Positions 1 through 14,183 are shown, counted from the first letter of the stretch. The stretch: DNA of 64,000 bases from Sphagnum compactum (GCA_965153455.1 OZ234497.1:7440001-7504000); one strand, 5' to 3'. A program made the numbers and translations. The notes: generated by a model from the letters alone, not told the origin.

Positions 1-1955
1 AGGGTTCAAAGTTAAAACTTTTTATTTTGTTGTGCTTACGAGGGAGAGCGCACAACCACGCATGATGTAATTTGAGATCTTTTCGCTTTCATTGCTAGGG
101 ATGTTGGGTTTTATATTTTGCACACACAAACACATGTTTTCTTAATACCCTTTTCAATCATCACGACAATGAGTGAATATTGTGCTTACAATAGACGATA
201 CACACATTTGACAAATGTAGTCATTGTTGATTCGACTTGTGCGAATCTTGTTTTTTGAGTTTTTTTTTTCAAAAGTGATTGCAACAATTGTAGCTCAAAC
301 AAAGATTGCATCATATTATGATCGACAGCTTGAAAATGATTTTATCCTTCTAACAAGATAAATATTTTAATGTTTACATCAGCAAATGAACGACTTTTTT
401 CATCAATGTGCTAACATGACATGATCCTCAAAGGGTTCTAAAAATCCTCCTTTTTTTCTTATATGTTTATATTATAGCAAAGAGTGTCAATGGCTCTTCA
501 AACAATTCAAGCTGCCACTATCTTGTATTGGGCTGTTGGGGCAATCGAAGAGGCTTTTTTTTAGGTGTGATGTTCTTTTAAGGTTTTCACCCATCTTTTT
601 GCATGACTTGTTTCGTGCTACTGGTTATGGGTTTAGGTCCTTGGTTTTGTGTTTTCTCCTCTTAAGGCTCTCCATTGTGCATTTTGCACTTTTAGGTGTG
701 ATTATCTTCTGCTGTTTGTAAGGCATTTTGAAAAATGGAATGGAGAAGGCTCAAAGTTCAAATTCCATTCTTCTTGTTTCAAACCTCATATCTTTTATGG
801 TTTCAATTTTATTTTACTTTGGTTTGATGAATTATTTGAATTAGTTTATTTTATTACAGAAATATGATTCAAGGCATTTAGATGTCATAAAGAAACTTGT
901 GAATGTATAATTCAAATTTTAAAAAAAAGTCATATTATGTTTCAAGTTTTTTCACTTCAGAGCTTTTTTTCAGATTATTATTTTTGGTTTGACAAATTGG
1001 TTTTATTTGAATGTGGTGAGAAAAATTGGCTTGAAATCAAAAGTGATCAGGCAATGAATAATTTAATGGATAATTAAAAAAACAAACTAAGCCCTTAATA
1101 AGGTGTAAATGTTTTAAGTGGAGAGTTTAGGGTAAAGAAAGACCTGTGCCTATCTTTTTATTTTTTTCACCATCAGAAAAAACGAAGAAAAATAAATTAG
1201 GGCACGAGCGGAACAGAAATTCTCTCTGTAAGGTACACTACAAAAATCGGCAGAGGTCTTGACGTTTTTTACTTTTTACCTCTAACTAGGTTGGAAGCTA
1301 CTGGCACTGCCCCCATGTGCTCCCCCTGCCGCTTTCCCCCTTGCGTTGTCATTGCTGGGGCCGGGACAAAGCTGGGGCAAAGCTGTTGTGCACGTATTCA
1401 GGCCCAAGGCTCCGGTCCAATAGAAAATACACGCAAGCACAAAAAAAAGGGCTTTTTGGGAATAAGCTAAAACGTAGATCGGGAATAAAAAGACCTTTAT
1501 AAAAGCATCCACAGAAGTGCTCCGCACCTGACCCAAAACATTAAAATTGGATGAAGAATAGTGAAAACATGTCGGTTCGGCTCAACAAAATCGCTTTGGC
1601 CCAGCATTTTTAAGCAGTTAACTGAGGCTAGTTAACTGAGGCTGGTAGGTAAAAGTGGCAGCTGCCATAGAAGAGCGTAATAGTTATGATCTGATTATTG
1701 CTCTCTGTTTTCCGACTGGCCAATCATAACGATTGGTTCAGGTGATTTCCCACCTATTTGCAGTCCCAATTTTTGCAGCCAAAAAAAAAAAAAACTAAAC
1801 TTGGATGTGAGAAACATTTTGCAGCGTAACAAGTAGATTCTTAGTTAGCGAAGAAACAAGTAGGCCAGCCTACGCAGTTAAAAAGTTGAACAACTAAAAC
1901 CAACTTGTCTAAACCCATTTTGTACACGTTTCCACTTGCGCAAGGGCGGAAGGCT
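1..1955. other. AT-rich upstream intergenic region without recognised gene
   Basis: No open reading frame here looks like a known protein; the short frames present are low-complexity or lie in noncoding AT-rich sequence. The last 400 bases form the likely promoter and 5' leader of the CYP97A gene. They contain a perfect 14-base tandem duplication (agttaactgaggct, 1616-1643) and an inverted CCAAT pair at 1720-1736. No clear TATA box is placed. Confidence 0.6.
1720..1736. promoter_or_regulatory. Inverted CCAAT-box pair upstream of CYP97A
   Basis: The sequence ccaatcataacgattgg is a perfect 6-base inverted repeat (CCAATC / GATTGG) with a 5-base spacer, so a CCAAT core is presented on both strands about 220 bases before the CYP97A start codon. 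NF-Y binds CCAAT and HD-Zip factors bind CAAT/ATTG half-sites; either role is inference from the motif alone. Confidence 0.3.
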
Positions 1956-4900
1956 ATGGACGTCGCTGCAGCCACAGCGATGGACATTGTGGCAGCCATG
2001 GCGATGGGTGGCAGCACTCTCACTGCATCTTGTTGCGGCTGCAATTCTTCGTCTTCTTCTTCTTCTTCTTCGGCTGCTTCTTCAAATCTTCTTCGCGTCG
2101 TACGCTTCCCCAGACGTCACCAAACGCATGCACTTTTGCCTGCTCTCAAATCCAACGGACTGCCTCTTAAGCTCCGTTACAATTGCTCAGTGCCGCTTAT
2201 CCAACGTAAGTGCGTTGTGAGTGTGTACATGTTTATGTGTATGGTGTGTGAATGTTTCTCTTTTATTATTGTCGACAGCAATACTAGTTTGTGGATGTGA
2301 AGTATTTTTCCTATGCTAGCAAATGTGTTTTTCCCTTCCATCTTTACAAGTGATGTGTTGCGGGGGGAGAGGGAGAGGCGGATTGGGGTGGAAAGGTGGG
2401 CTTCTTGTGGAGAAATTTTTTGGCTGTAGGACGGCCCATAGACTGACACTTAGGTTGATGAATACTTGCAGTGAACGGGAGGCAGACACGACTGGTTGCA
2501 GCTGCATTGAATGGGAATGCAGGAGATAACGAAAAGGATGTGAGTGATGCGGAAAGGTTGCTGCTGCAGCAAAAGCAGTTGGAATTGGCAGAGCGAATAG
2601 CCTCCGGGGAATTCACAGCGTTGCCCCGGTAAGCAGCATGCATTTTGTTTTTCACTCTAATGCATATATTGTAGTACAGCAGCAGCTCCCCAAGCCTACT
2701 AAATATCATGCAACTCCATTCTCTGGACACTGTGTCAAACAATAGTTTGAGATTGGATTTTATTTTTTGGTGGATGCAGGAAAGATGGGACGCAGAAGAT
2801 TAGACGAGCGCTGGCAAATGCAGGACCTGTTGGCCGCATACTGGCCAACAAACTGGTGCACTGGGAGATGCAGCGGCGGGTGGAAGATGCACTGAAGATG
2901 CCAGAGACACGAGGGGATGTGAGGGCAGTTGTTGGTGAACCTTTTTTCCTTCCTCTCTACAAGTTGTTCAGAATTTATGGCGGTGTGTTTCGGCTCACTT
3001 TTGGTCCTAAGGTATGCTAAACCCTACCCTCCTGCAATATCCTTTGAATACCTGTGAATTTTGTAAGCTGCAGTAACTTTCATACATGCCGCCTGTTTGC
3101 TACATCCTGGACCAGAAACAAATGGTTTGAGAAGGGGACCAGATCTTTTCAGAAAGCCATACATCTCTCAGAATATATCTTGGACAATTGAGATGAATTA
3201 TCCAAGGTAGATGCACAGGTGCTGCTCTACATGTCTTCTGATAATGTCCTCATCCTGTAACATGTGCTTGGTTTGAAGTTGTAAGGAAAACTGACACTGC
3301 AACATTGTATGCTTTGAAGTCATTTGTAATAGTGTCAGACCCCCAGGTTGCCAAACATCTTCTCAAAGACAACTGCAAGGCTTACTCAAAGGTGTGCCTT
3401 TTGTTCAATATTCAATGAAGGCATTCTTGCTCACATAGATGTCTGCTTGCAAGCTTAGATAACATACTGAATTTGCTATGTGTGGAGCTATATGTTCTAG
3501 CATAGTTGTGTTACCATTGAGCTTCCTGCTGAGTCTTTGGCCAATCTTGGCACTACCAAAATAATGAGTTCATGTTAGCTATCTGAATGATGGTTTCTAC
3601 CCCACGTCATTAGGTGTGGGTCGTGGGACTTCTCCTGAACAACTTAGGGAGGTGGGAATTAGTTTGGAAATTGCTCATGAGAGCTGGTCTATCTTTCACA
3701 GGGTATACTGGCAGAAATTCTGGAGTTTGTAATGGGAACTGGGCTCATTCCAGCAGATGGGGATGTCTGGCGAGTGCGCCGGCGTGCCATAGTTCCAGCA
3801 GTGCATCGCAAGGTATCCACAAATCAATGTGTCATAAGCTTGTTAGGTCTTAGCATTGCTACCACTGGCAATTGAACTAAGCCTGTCTAGGTGGCCCTCT
3901 CTCAACAGAATCTAGTGCATCAAATGCATATGATGCCAAGCTTTGATCTGAAACAAAGGATCTTGTTATGAGGACTTTCACTGTGTTAAATTCTCTAGAC
4001 GTAGTTCCATGACTTCTGCAGAGTAGAGATGTTGGAGATCCAAAGTAAGTTTTTTGCCTGCACTTCATCTGCTTACCATTAACAATCTTGTTACTCTTAG
4101 AAACCATAAGCAAGAGGAGAGTCTTGTACATGGTTTATGACGAACCATTTAATGCTGTTGTAAGAGTTTAAGTGAAAATGGGTCATGAAAATCGATCAGA
4201 AATGGTTAAATTGGTGTGGCTTGTTTGTTTGTAGTTATAAACAGCGTATATGCTGTTGTCAGAGATAAGTGCAAAATGACCCACACCAGACACATCAGAG
4301 TTGCTTAAATGGTGCATTCATTAGTATTGATCAACATATTGGTATTGATCAATACCATCTTGGAAAAACTCTGTATTGTGCAGTATGTGGCAGCCATGAT
4401 GGGCCTCTTTGGGAAGGCCACACAGCAGCTTTGTAACAAGTTGGATGTGGCAGCCACTAGTGGAGAGAGTGTGGAAATGGAATCCTTATTTTCACAACTT
4501 ACCTTGGATATTATTGGAAAGGCTGTGTTTAACTATGATTTCAACTCATTATCAAATGACACTGGAATTGTGGAGGTAAGTGTGTTCTCCTGAGAAAGCA
4601 GGTGTTTCGCAGTTCATGTTTCACTCTGCTGTGAACTTTCCCCCTTTGGTCCCTCTTGACCTCAAACTTGTGTTTCTGTGGGTAGGCTGTGTATATAACA
4701 ATGCGGGAAGCCGAAGACAGAAGCATAGGAATTTTTCCTTATTGGAAGGTTCCACTGTTGAGACTCATTGTACCTCGGCAACGGAGAGTAACAGCAGCAC
4801 TCAAACTCATAAATGAGACTCTGGACAACCTGATTGCAACATGCAAGGTGTGACAAAAGATTTGTATTCCGAGAGCTGTGTTGTGCATTATGGTTGTCCC

Positions 4901-7456
4901 GAAATTTGACTGTTTAGGGCTTGGGGAAGTAAGTTTTAAAGAAGTCATGATTTATTGTCCTGCATGGGTTCTTCTTAGGAAAACTGTGCTACTTAATTCC
5001 CTTTTATAGCTGCAGCACTTGAAAAGATAAATGTCTCTTACATGCAGCGGATTGTGGAGGCGGAGGATGAGGAGTTTGAGGAGGAATACATCAATGATCA
5101 AGACCCTAGCATCCTCCATTTTTTGCTAGTCTCTGGTGAAAATGTGAGGTTATCCCATGCTCCCTTGCTTGTCATGTGCAACAAAAGACCCACTTTTGGT
5201 TAAAAGTATCCTCAGATTCTGTGGCATGGCATGTCATTGACATGGAGATGGTTGTAGTTTGAAGGGGCCTTCAATCTCTCCCTGCTTTTGGATGAACTAA
5301 CAAATTCCCAGGCCACGTAGTACCAACAGTAATTCCTTGCTACAGTTTGTCACCTGATTGGCCAGGAGCAAGTAATTTTGTTCTTGTTGAGATAGTCAAA
5401 GATATACTTTAAGAGCTGTTTGTGATTGATTGTTTGACAGGTGTCTAACAAGCAGCTGAGGGATGATTTGATGACCTTGCTGATAGCTGGTCACGAGACT
5501 TCTGCTGCTGTCTTGACATGGACGTTTTATCTTTTAGCTCAGGTCACCAAGTTCACAATTCTGGTTGATTTTTTAGTTTCCCTTGGCTGCTCTTGTACAG
5601 CCATGGGTCCATGATCCGTCTTAAGGACTTTGAAGAAATCCTGTGAATTCTTGTGGATAATGGCTTCTGGAGCTGTATTCTTCCATTTGCATACGTGTTT
5701 CAGCAGTGCTGAGCCATTTTTGCAGCTAACAGAGATGTTTATGTTTGCAGAACCCTGCTGCCACTGCCAAACTCCAAAAGGAGGTGAGCACATGTATTGT
5801 CTTCTATGTATTGGTGGTGATTTACTGTTCTTCCTTCCACATTGGAAGATGGAACTCTTTTCTGGTATCTTTTATCTTGCAGCCCAAGTACATGTTTTCT
5901 GGTCCAAGGGAATTTGCTACAATCTACTGTAGGCAGGTTCATGTCTGAGTTATTATTTGGAGGTTTTTTGTTTCTGGACAGAGCTCTTTGTCAGATTGGA
6001 TGTTCAATAGTGTTTCTTCGCAACTTGTGGTGCAGTTATGGTCATATTTGATCAGTCCTTGAATACAGCAGCTTGTGGGACTCCTGACAGGTTGATTCAG
6101 TATTAGGAGATAAGCTGCCAAACACCGAGGACATGAAGAACCTGAAGTACACAACACGAGTCATCAATGAGGTCAGCAGAACCTTTTTAATTTCATCACA
6201 TGAGTTCTGTAAGTTGTTTTGGTTTGGTCAGGTTGCTGATATGTATAAGATTAAAAAAATTTGTCCTTGGCAGTCATTACGCCTGTACCCTCAACCACCT
6301 GTGCTAATCCGGCGTTCTTTAGAGAGTGATGTGCTGGGAAAGTATCCTATTAAGAAGTAAGTTCTTTTCATCACTTCTGATCCAAAATTCTGTGCATCTT
6401 ATTGGTGTTGCATACATGTGTCCATTGTATGTTGCTTGTCAAATCTTTGATAAACATGGAGATTAACATGTCCCTCACTTCTTCCAACTTTCACTTGATG
6501 TGACAAGATTCTGCTTCCATGGAGAACATTTGATTGTTTACAATTTAACTATCATCACTCCATTCAGTAATTGTTGGTTTCATCATTGTTGTAGGGGTGA
6601 AGATATTTTCATTTCCCTCTGGAATCTGCATAGAGCACCTCATTTGTGGGAGAACCCTGAAGATTTCAATCCTGAACGATGGCCATTGGATCAGCCAGCT
6701 CCAACTGAAGTGAATCAAGATTACAGGTATTTGCCATTACCCTTCATTCTCACCAGCTCTGGCCATGTTTGGGCATTTGTAGAGTCTTTTAGTTTCTGCC
6801 GGAGTAATTATGATGTGGTATGGTGGGACATCGGCAGATACTTGCCATTTGGTGGAGGGCAACGAAAGTGCCTTGGTGACATGTTTGCCACATTTGAGGT
6901 ATGCAATTTCACACTGGCTGTCATGTCTTTAAGACATGAATAAGCAAATTTGGATTTAAATTCACTATAATTACTTGCTAACCATCTTCTGTACACAGTA
7001 CCTAAGCTCAACCTAAGAGAAGGATAACTGCAACCTGTCCTGACAATCCTAGTTATGTGTTGTCTTCCGGGCTCTGATTGCAGACAATGACTGCACTAGC
7101 CATGCTTGTGCGACGTTTTTCCTTCAAGCTCACTGTTGGAGCACCGCCAGTAAGTTTAATATTCCGTTCAAAGGATGCAAGATCCTTTTGCAAGGAAGCA
7201 TCTGTCATGGATGATTTTCTGCCAGAGATCTTTCTCTGTGGCACTTTTCTGAATTCTGACTTTGCACCAAGGCTATGCAGCACCTGATATTTGGGATTCT
7301 TGTCTTCAGGTTGGCATGACAACAGGAGCAACCATTCATACAACAGCTGGGTTGCACATGACTGTAACGCGAAGGAGTCATTCCTTGGTCACTAATGAGG
7401 CCACCTTGACAAATGTTGAAGATGATGACTTAGTTAAAGAGTATCAATCACTGTGA
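1956..7456 (+). CDS. CYP97A: Cytochrome P450 CYP97A-type carotenoid beta-ring hydroxylase
   Basis: Sixteen exons: 1956-2205, 2472-2628, 2780-3011, 3320-3391, 3702-3812, 4384-4575, 4686-4847, 5048-5143, 5441-5542, 5751-5783, 6091-6171, 6274-6356, 6595-6726, 6838-6898, 7084-7149, 7310-7456; all introns are GT-AG and the frame closes to 658 residues. The product is a plastid P450 that hydroxylates carotenoid beta-rings on the route to lutein and zeaxanthin (known role of CYP97A/LUT5). Seen: the oxygen-binding I-helix motif AGHETS at about 440-445, the K-helix ExxR (E496, R499), and the heme loop [10 protein letters not shown] with Cys579 as thiolate ligand. Long runs such as [19 protein letters not shown] and [10 protein letters not shown] are CYP97A hallmarks. 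The first ~130 residues are Ser- and Ala-rich and poorly conserved, as expected for a chloroplast transit peptide, and make the protein somewhat longer than the ~600 usual. The ATG at 1956 is the first in frame. Confidence 0.93.
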
Positions 7457-10400
7457 CACTTTTTGCTTATCCACCTAGCACTGTCCCAAAGGTCAAGATG
7501 ATAATCTGAATCAGTAGGGAAGGCATTCCTTGGGGTTCTAAGAGCCTAAGTTGTAAGGAGCATGAGGGATTGCATGTCAACCAAAAGCAGGTATGTGCAA
7601 AATGAGCAAGATGTAAACTTGTGGGGCCATGTAGAATGCTTCATCAGGGGTCATAAATCTCTCCACCTGCACTCAGAGAGAGGTAGCAGGTGCCAGGTCT
7701 ATTATATCCGCTCTCACTGCCAAATTCAAATGGTGATAGGACAATACTTGCTTCCTCAAGTGTCTCTACCTTCACATCTCACTCATCAATGGCAATGGTT
7801 TATAAATGCAGCCAGTGGCTGAGCTCCTACAGAGCTATCCTAGTGGTGGTGAATGACATGTGGGTTGCCAAGTTGCAGGAAGCTGAGAATAGTTGATTTC
7901 TTAAAGGCTCCTCCAGAGTAGTTGAAGTCATCAAATTCTTGAATCACTTGAGATATACTGTTGACAGATCTTCTCCTCTTTTGTTGCAGTCATTTGATTT
8001 CTCAGATCTCTGTACAAAGATCAACCTATGAGAGATGGAAAGCTAGACTGAAAGTTCTGTGCACCAAAGTTTTTGATAGGAATACTTGATTGTCATCATT
8101 TCTGTTTCTGTTGGTCTAGAGGTGAGCTCTTTTGACGTCAAATTTATTTTGTTTGAAGATAAGGACTAAATAAAGTTAGGTAGTCTCTCTGGAGCTTCAA
8201 GTAGCAGCTGTTTCAGATTTTATCTTCTTGCCTAGAGTTCCCGTCAGATAACTTATTACTCATCTTTGGTCACTCAGTCTCAAGGAGGCAATTCGCATCC
8301 CATTTGGTACTAATTGTGCAGTTTTCTTCGCTAAATTCTTCCTGTTCTCATATGAGTTCAGTTTTTGGAGTTGTCTTATAAAGTCTCATTCTTCTCCAGT
8401 TTATCTTTCTAAATTGTCTTTAGTAAGAGAATTTGTAACAGCTGATTAGTTCCTTGTTTTCTGATTTGTCCAACTTCATGTATCTAGACTCTATTGGTGC
8501 TGTCATATACCCTAAATAATTTGTGAGCTTAATTGTATTTCCAAAGGCTTTGCTTGCAATTTCTTGGAGTTAATGCTGAATCATGGGCAATGGGCAAGTG
8601 TTTCTCAGCCAGAATATGCAGATACTAACATGATTTGTGTACCTCATGTGGGTTCCAATACTTATGATTTTGGAGTAGTTGATATCTTTTCAGTTTTCTA
8701 CTTTCTTTATGATTTGTAGCTGGAGTTCTTTGTAGGTCAAATGGTGGGCTTAATTAGTCTGCTGACCTTCCAAGCTTCTGTCAAGTTGGACCAGATACTT
8801 GCTTAATAAAAACAGATTTATGTGAAATGGTGTCCACCTTTAGAATCTTCAAAATGATTACTTCAAGGGTGTTTTTCTCAAAGCCAACTTTGCTTTTAGT
8901 TTATGCTCTTAAAATATTCTCCATCTCCCTTCTCTCATTTTCTTCCTCTTTTCCTGTTTTTCATTTTTTCCTCTTTCCTTTTTCTCTCTTTTGTGTTTCT
9001 CTTGTCTCTTGGTTTCTTTCATCTACTCATTGTCTTTTAGGTTTTGTTGAGTTAGCAACGTTGGGCCCAAGTTGTCTTGTTACTATCAGTCTTGTGACCG
9101 AGACTCAGTCTGTAAGATAATATGTGACATTGATCTCCACCTGATGGCAGGAGCGAATGGAGTCAGTGCGGACGTTAGGGTGGTTGGGTAAATAGCATAC
9201 ATGTTTCCTTTAGCAGTCCCTGAACATGTGCGCTGAAGGTGTTGTTCAAACTGACATTAGTTTTAGTTTTCTCTGTTCTTTAGGATTGGACTATCAGTAT
9301 CTGAAATCTTTATAACCTGATTATTATGTCATCTCTCAATTCTATTGAGGTTCACTTAAATCGTGATTATGGAAAAGTTCTTAGTTCTCATGAAGATATA
9401 TATTTCACTCATTAGAGCCTAACGATGGAATGTTGATGAACCATCCGATTTTGGTTTGAATTTCATACTCATTCATCAGAGGAATCATACAGATTCAGAT
9501 TTAGAACAATTCTGCTGCTTGGTGAACTCTGATCTTTATGTGGAGCACATGTGAACTCAGTACACAGACCTCAAATTCTGAAATTTTCCTCAAGTGCAAC
9601 TTCTTGACTTGAGATGATGGGACTGTCAGGCAGTGAACCCAATGGTCATGATATTGAGATTAGAGAGAGAGAGGAAAGCTGTACATAGAGAACAGGACAC
9701 TGATAGCAGGATTGCAAGTAAGGAGAAGGAAATGATAATCTGGTTTCTTGCACAGCGTTTTAGTTGATTCCTGTGGATATAATGGTTTTGCAAGGAGACT
9801 ATTCTGAATTGGGATAGAAGAATTTTCCCAAATTGATGGAAATAAGCAACTCCTTGTGAAGTGGTTCTGCCTTTGCTGGCAGGATTGAACTATACTCAAT
9901 AACTTGCAACTTCATATCACATCAGGCTATGCTGCACTGTATTGAATTATGCATTGTTATGAATTCCCCTAACAATCATATTTTTGCAAGCAGTCTCAGG
10001 CAGCCAAAATCATTACAGCTCAAATGGAAGGATTCTAAAACTTATGTCAACACAGAAAGCACCAGTCCATTGTTTCCTTTGTATTTTCAGGTTGGTCCCC
10101 AGTCTCAATTTTCCTGAGAAAAGGATTTTCTTTTTTAAAAGACCTGCCAATCTGGTGGGGCCCTTCTGGCTTCTGGAAGTTATGGTCCAGCCTACTGGCC
10201 TCACAGATCTCAAATCTGAAAAGCCCTCTATATGGAACCATCTCATATACACTGGCTCACCAGTCAAAGTTCACTAGACTTTTCCAAGGGGGTGACAGTA
10301 GGTAATCTGGGTTGATCGGTGCATTTAATTGCATCCCAATTTTCATTCCTAACATTCCAGAATATAAAAGCTGGGAATTGAGTTCAGAAAGTGAGCTAAT

Positions 10401-10835
10401 AGAGTAATGGACTACACTGAGATTATGAAGAAAACAAAGCATCAATACAGACAACATGTGACATTCCACAAACATAGGTATCAATGATGTGACAATGCTG
10501 GATGTGGGCCAAGATAGGGTGGTGTGATCGCCACTGGTACAGTAATGTGTTCTTTCCCCCAGCTTAAAAATATGCCAAGGAATTTGCAATTCTGTTTTTC
10601 TGTTGCATCTAATGTTTTTCTTAGCTGAAGATTTTAATCAAAGTGTGATAGAAGACTTTAGAATCTGCTGACTGATCAGAAGCTGCAACACACTTGGCTT
10701 CTTCGAGAGGCCTGTGGTTGTTTGTTTGCAAGTCTACACAAAACACAGAATCTCAGGACTAGTGGTTGAGGTTGTATACAATGAGCCACTGTATCACCAC
10801 TCCTGGTGATGTACAAACATGGAAGCAATACTCAA
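7457..10835. other. Intergenic region between convergent genes
   Basis: This 3.4 kb holds the 3' flanks of CYP97A (+) and the acid phosphatase (-). I found no exon that looks like a known protein. A pyrimidine-rich stretch near 8880-9010 gives a hydrophobic open frame that is best read as composition. Around 10070-10260 there is a segment resembling 14510-14760, suggesting an old dispersed repeat. Confidence 0.55.
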
Positions 10836-12197
10836 CTATGCAATGAAGTACATGGGGTTTGGCAACTTAAATGTTCGGTTTCCAGCTGCAGGTCCAGTTA
10901 GATCACTCCATTGGTCACCCAAAGAGGCCCAGATACGGTAGCCCTTCTCTTGAAGCTCCAAGCGCTTCTTTATTTTGTAAGCTGCAGCAGGAGTTCCCTC
11001 GTCCTCTGGAGATCTACAATTTACATACCCACTTCTCTTCAGGACTCAACTGCATTAATGGACAAGTAGACAAGGATATATAGAGTTCAAGGAAGAGGTT
11101 TCAAATAGCCAGCAATGCAGAAAGGGACCTTCAAATTTTCTTCCAGTCATCTCAGTTAAGGTCAAAAGGAGATTCACATCTCTCTCGATATGTCTATGAT
11201 GTCCTTCTTGTGTGATCAACATTTCTCTGACCCTGTAACTAGCAGTGCATTGCTATTTATTACCACTATATTCTGACAATCCAGGAATCTTTCAGTTGAA
11301 AGAGAACCAGAAGTTTGATCCTTTATCCTTACTGTCCAAGGAATTGAAGATAGAAGATTCACTCATCTGACATTAGGAATGAGCTCCAACTTTCCTCATG
11401 CACTTTCACTAATCTTGTTTTCAGTTTACAATTAGTTTCAAAGAAGTTGTCATGTACCTTAGGATGAGGGAGGTCCAGGAGTCATAGCCAGCTGCAAGGA
11501 GGTTTTGGGTAGTGATGTTGCGTTGCCTCTCCGTCCGTCCTGTCATGAGAATCACTCCCCATTTGCCCGCTTGGAGCTCTTTGTAAAGCCTCAACACAGA
11601 AGCAATTACCGGAGCTATCCCCTCCTCCACCCATTCACTGAAAATTGCATGAACGAATCTCTCGCATCTGTGAAGACCAGGACACCATGAGAATCACTTC
11701 ATGAGTACACTAGCAATAGTGGACAACTTTCTTACTCTGCATGATGATGGTTATGTATTTTCTTCATACCCGTATCGGTGTCGTTGGTAATACGGAAGAT
11801 TGGAAAGAGCTGTCTCATCTATGTCGAAGATGACAACATCCATCCCATCACCCTGTGGCACCACATCAGAAAGATAGTCTGCCATTGCTGTAACAACACC
11901 ATCTGCATCCACATCATACTGCCCATGATTCATGTAGTGAGCCACCATGCCTTCACACTCTTCTGGGACCTCCAGCCATCCCTGCATCACCATGGATACA
12001 CAGTGGTCACCTAAACAGCAATGTGCAGGAAAAAAACAGTCAAGCACATGAGTCTACACCAACTGACACATATCAACAGTCAAGAAGATTTGCACCAACA
12101 TTTCACTTCTTAACAATGAAGACTGCAGCAAAAGCTGTGCACCTTGCTTTCGCGTGACTCAGGCCTCTCATATACATCAGATCTCAGCTTAAGACCA

Positions 12198-12263
<66 letters not shown>

Positions 12264-12729
12264 CCAGCATTAGGGTTTCTGCTTCTATCACAGAATGCAA
12301 TGGATAATCTAATGTCTACAACAAGCTTCAGAAACCCTAGGATTACAGTGAACATACACTCTGCATATCTTTCATGAATTGTTTTTGCTTCAGGAGGGTT
12401 TCCCAATTCCAAGAATCAGATGCCATGTTGCAAGACTTTTTTTTTAATGAGTTCTCAATCAGAAACAGCCCAAAACACCGAATCATGAATCTGTCAGGCC
12501 CCAAGCATCGTGAGGGTTTCGAGTTCCGTCATGTACTGACACCCACCCACCCACCCACCTGGAGATTGTTGACCTGGCTGTTGTAAAAGAAACTCGAGCA
12601 GGAAGTTTTCATGATAATATGCCCATTGTCTACTATCCTCGTCCCCAATCCAAGCTCAGCGCACGAAGCCAAGAGCACCAAAGCAGAGATCACAAAACAG
12701 ACAACAACTCCATCGGCAAATAACCCCAT
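10836..12729 (-). CDS. HAD class IIIB acid phosphatase, VSP-like, secreted or vacuolar
   Basis: Four exons on the minus strand: 12559-12729, 11770-11981, 11458-11667, 10836-11013. Splice sites are GT-AG and the frame closes to 256 residues, a normal length for this family. The enzyme belongs to the plant acid phosphatase / vegetative storage protein group of the HAD superfamily and would hydrolyse phosphate monoesters. Seen: an N-terminal hydrophobic signal peptide (about residues 8-25) after the ATG at 12729; motif I DIDET followed by ALSNLPYY and HRYG; motif II in ILMTGR; motif IV in GDQWSDL; and a C-terminal LPNPMYFI typical of the family. Both motif I aspartates are retained, so an active phosphatase is expected, unlike some storage proteins that lost one. 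The third exon starts at 11667; a nearer acceptor would drop about nine conserved residues after HRYG. The first intron carries a long dinucleotide repeat. Confidence 0.9.
12199..12261. repeat. Compound (TG)n(AG)n microsatellite in phosphatase intron 1
   Basis: About 17 TG units run directly into about 14 AG units with no interruption. It lies in the first intron of the minus-strand acid phosphatase gene. Such a compound repeat is likely length-polymorphic. Confidence 0.95.
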
Positions 12730-13751
12730 TTCTAATAACAATTTCCCCTATAAAACTGCAATTTTTAAATTTGTATTTGAAAGAAAAACTCCAACCGGAG
12801 AAACAAATTGAGACGAGAGCAAAAGGAAAAGGGCTGAGGGAACATATGCAAAAGCCAACCAAATCCCCAGGAAGTCTGCAGTCCTCTCCACTCTCGACCA
12901 CCTAATTTCTTAAGAAAGGGAGAAGACAGAACACACATGGATTGTGTCTCAAGAAAGGATTGCGAAAAAACGAAATTTTGCAGTTTGTGAGCAAAGCAAC
13001 GAACAGACGGCAAAAAAAATCGAAGGAAAACAGAATTTGGGAGATAATGATAACAGTATAGAAGGCAAATCTTGTAGACGCAAGCGCGTGAATTGCAAAT
13101 TCTGCAAATTCGAGACGAAGGAGAGAGCGAGGAGAGAATGGCAGTGATGAAGAAATGAGCATTTACAGAAGCCAAATGCGCCCAGGATCTAGTTACCGAA
13201 CATGTAGCCAGTCGGCAAACAGACGGGACTCGGTCAACGTTCAGACGTGACCTATAATTGGACATCCGATCAGTTGATAACTCTTAAGTGGCGATTGAAA
13301 ATCTCCAAAACTCACTTACTTTTTTTCATTTTTCATTTTCAATTTCTCTTTTTTGGCGACATTTCGCCAATAATTAAAAGAACACTGCGTCTGTTTGGCT
13401 TTTCTTTGCCCCTATTTTGCCTGGTAAGTTATTGTAGTACAGGGGCAGCTTCAGCAGATGTCTCAATTAATTTGGAATATTCCATTTCAAAAAGTGAATA
13501 TTCCAAAATAATGTAAAGGAATATTCGTTTTCCTTCAGAATTTTTTTTTTATAGAAAAGTCAAATATGAAAATTTCACCATTTCTAAATTTAATATATTT
13601 GGCATGGAAGCTGCCAAGGTATACTGTAGTTATGGTATACAATAATAGCCTTTTCTAATGGCGAAAATTTGCCAAAAATAGAAATTTAAAATAAAACTTT
13701 CAAAAATGAATTTTGGAATGTTTCAAATTTTCAATCAACAGAAGTGACCAA

Positions 13752-13780
13752 AATAATAATAATAATAATAATAATAATAA
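13752..13780. repeat. (AAT)n microsatellite
   Basis: About ten uninterrupted AAT units in AT-rich intergenic DNA. Confidence 0.9.
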
Positions 13781-14183
13781 CTGTCAGATTTCTATATTTT
13801 GTTTTCAGTATGTAGCCATAAATATAAAAGGTCGGTTAAAGATTTGTACATCATTTGTGGTTTATAAATCATAACCAGGTTTGGCTAAATATTCCTAGGG
13901 ATGATTGCCAATATTTTCAACACCTTCTTATTGATGACTGTTAAGGGCTACATAAAAATAAAAATTCATAATTTTAAAAATAAAAAAAATACTCCTAACA
14001 AAGACTGGATACAAAATAATACGATATGTTGATATTAGAACTTCCTTCTACATGTGTATTGACAAATTGAATGAGCAAGTGATTCTTAAGTAAAAAGTTA
14101 AGATCTTGCACTTGGCTCTGCCTCATATGATCCCTTACTCTAACAAATTTTTACCCGACACTTCAAGCTTACCAGTTAGTGTT

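Noticed and set aside
1905-1955. Earlier non-ATG start for CYP97A
   Set aside because: The frame is open upstream but has no ATG before 1956.
6500-6943. 147-codon open frame over the CYP97A heme region
   Set aside because: It runs through the intron at 6727-6837, which has GT-AG ends and whose removal restores the conserved Y-R-Y-L-P-F-G-G-G sequence.
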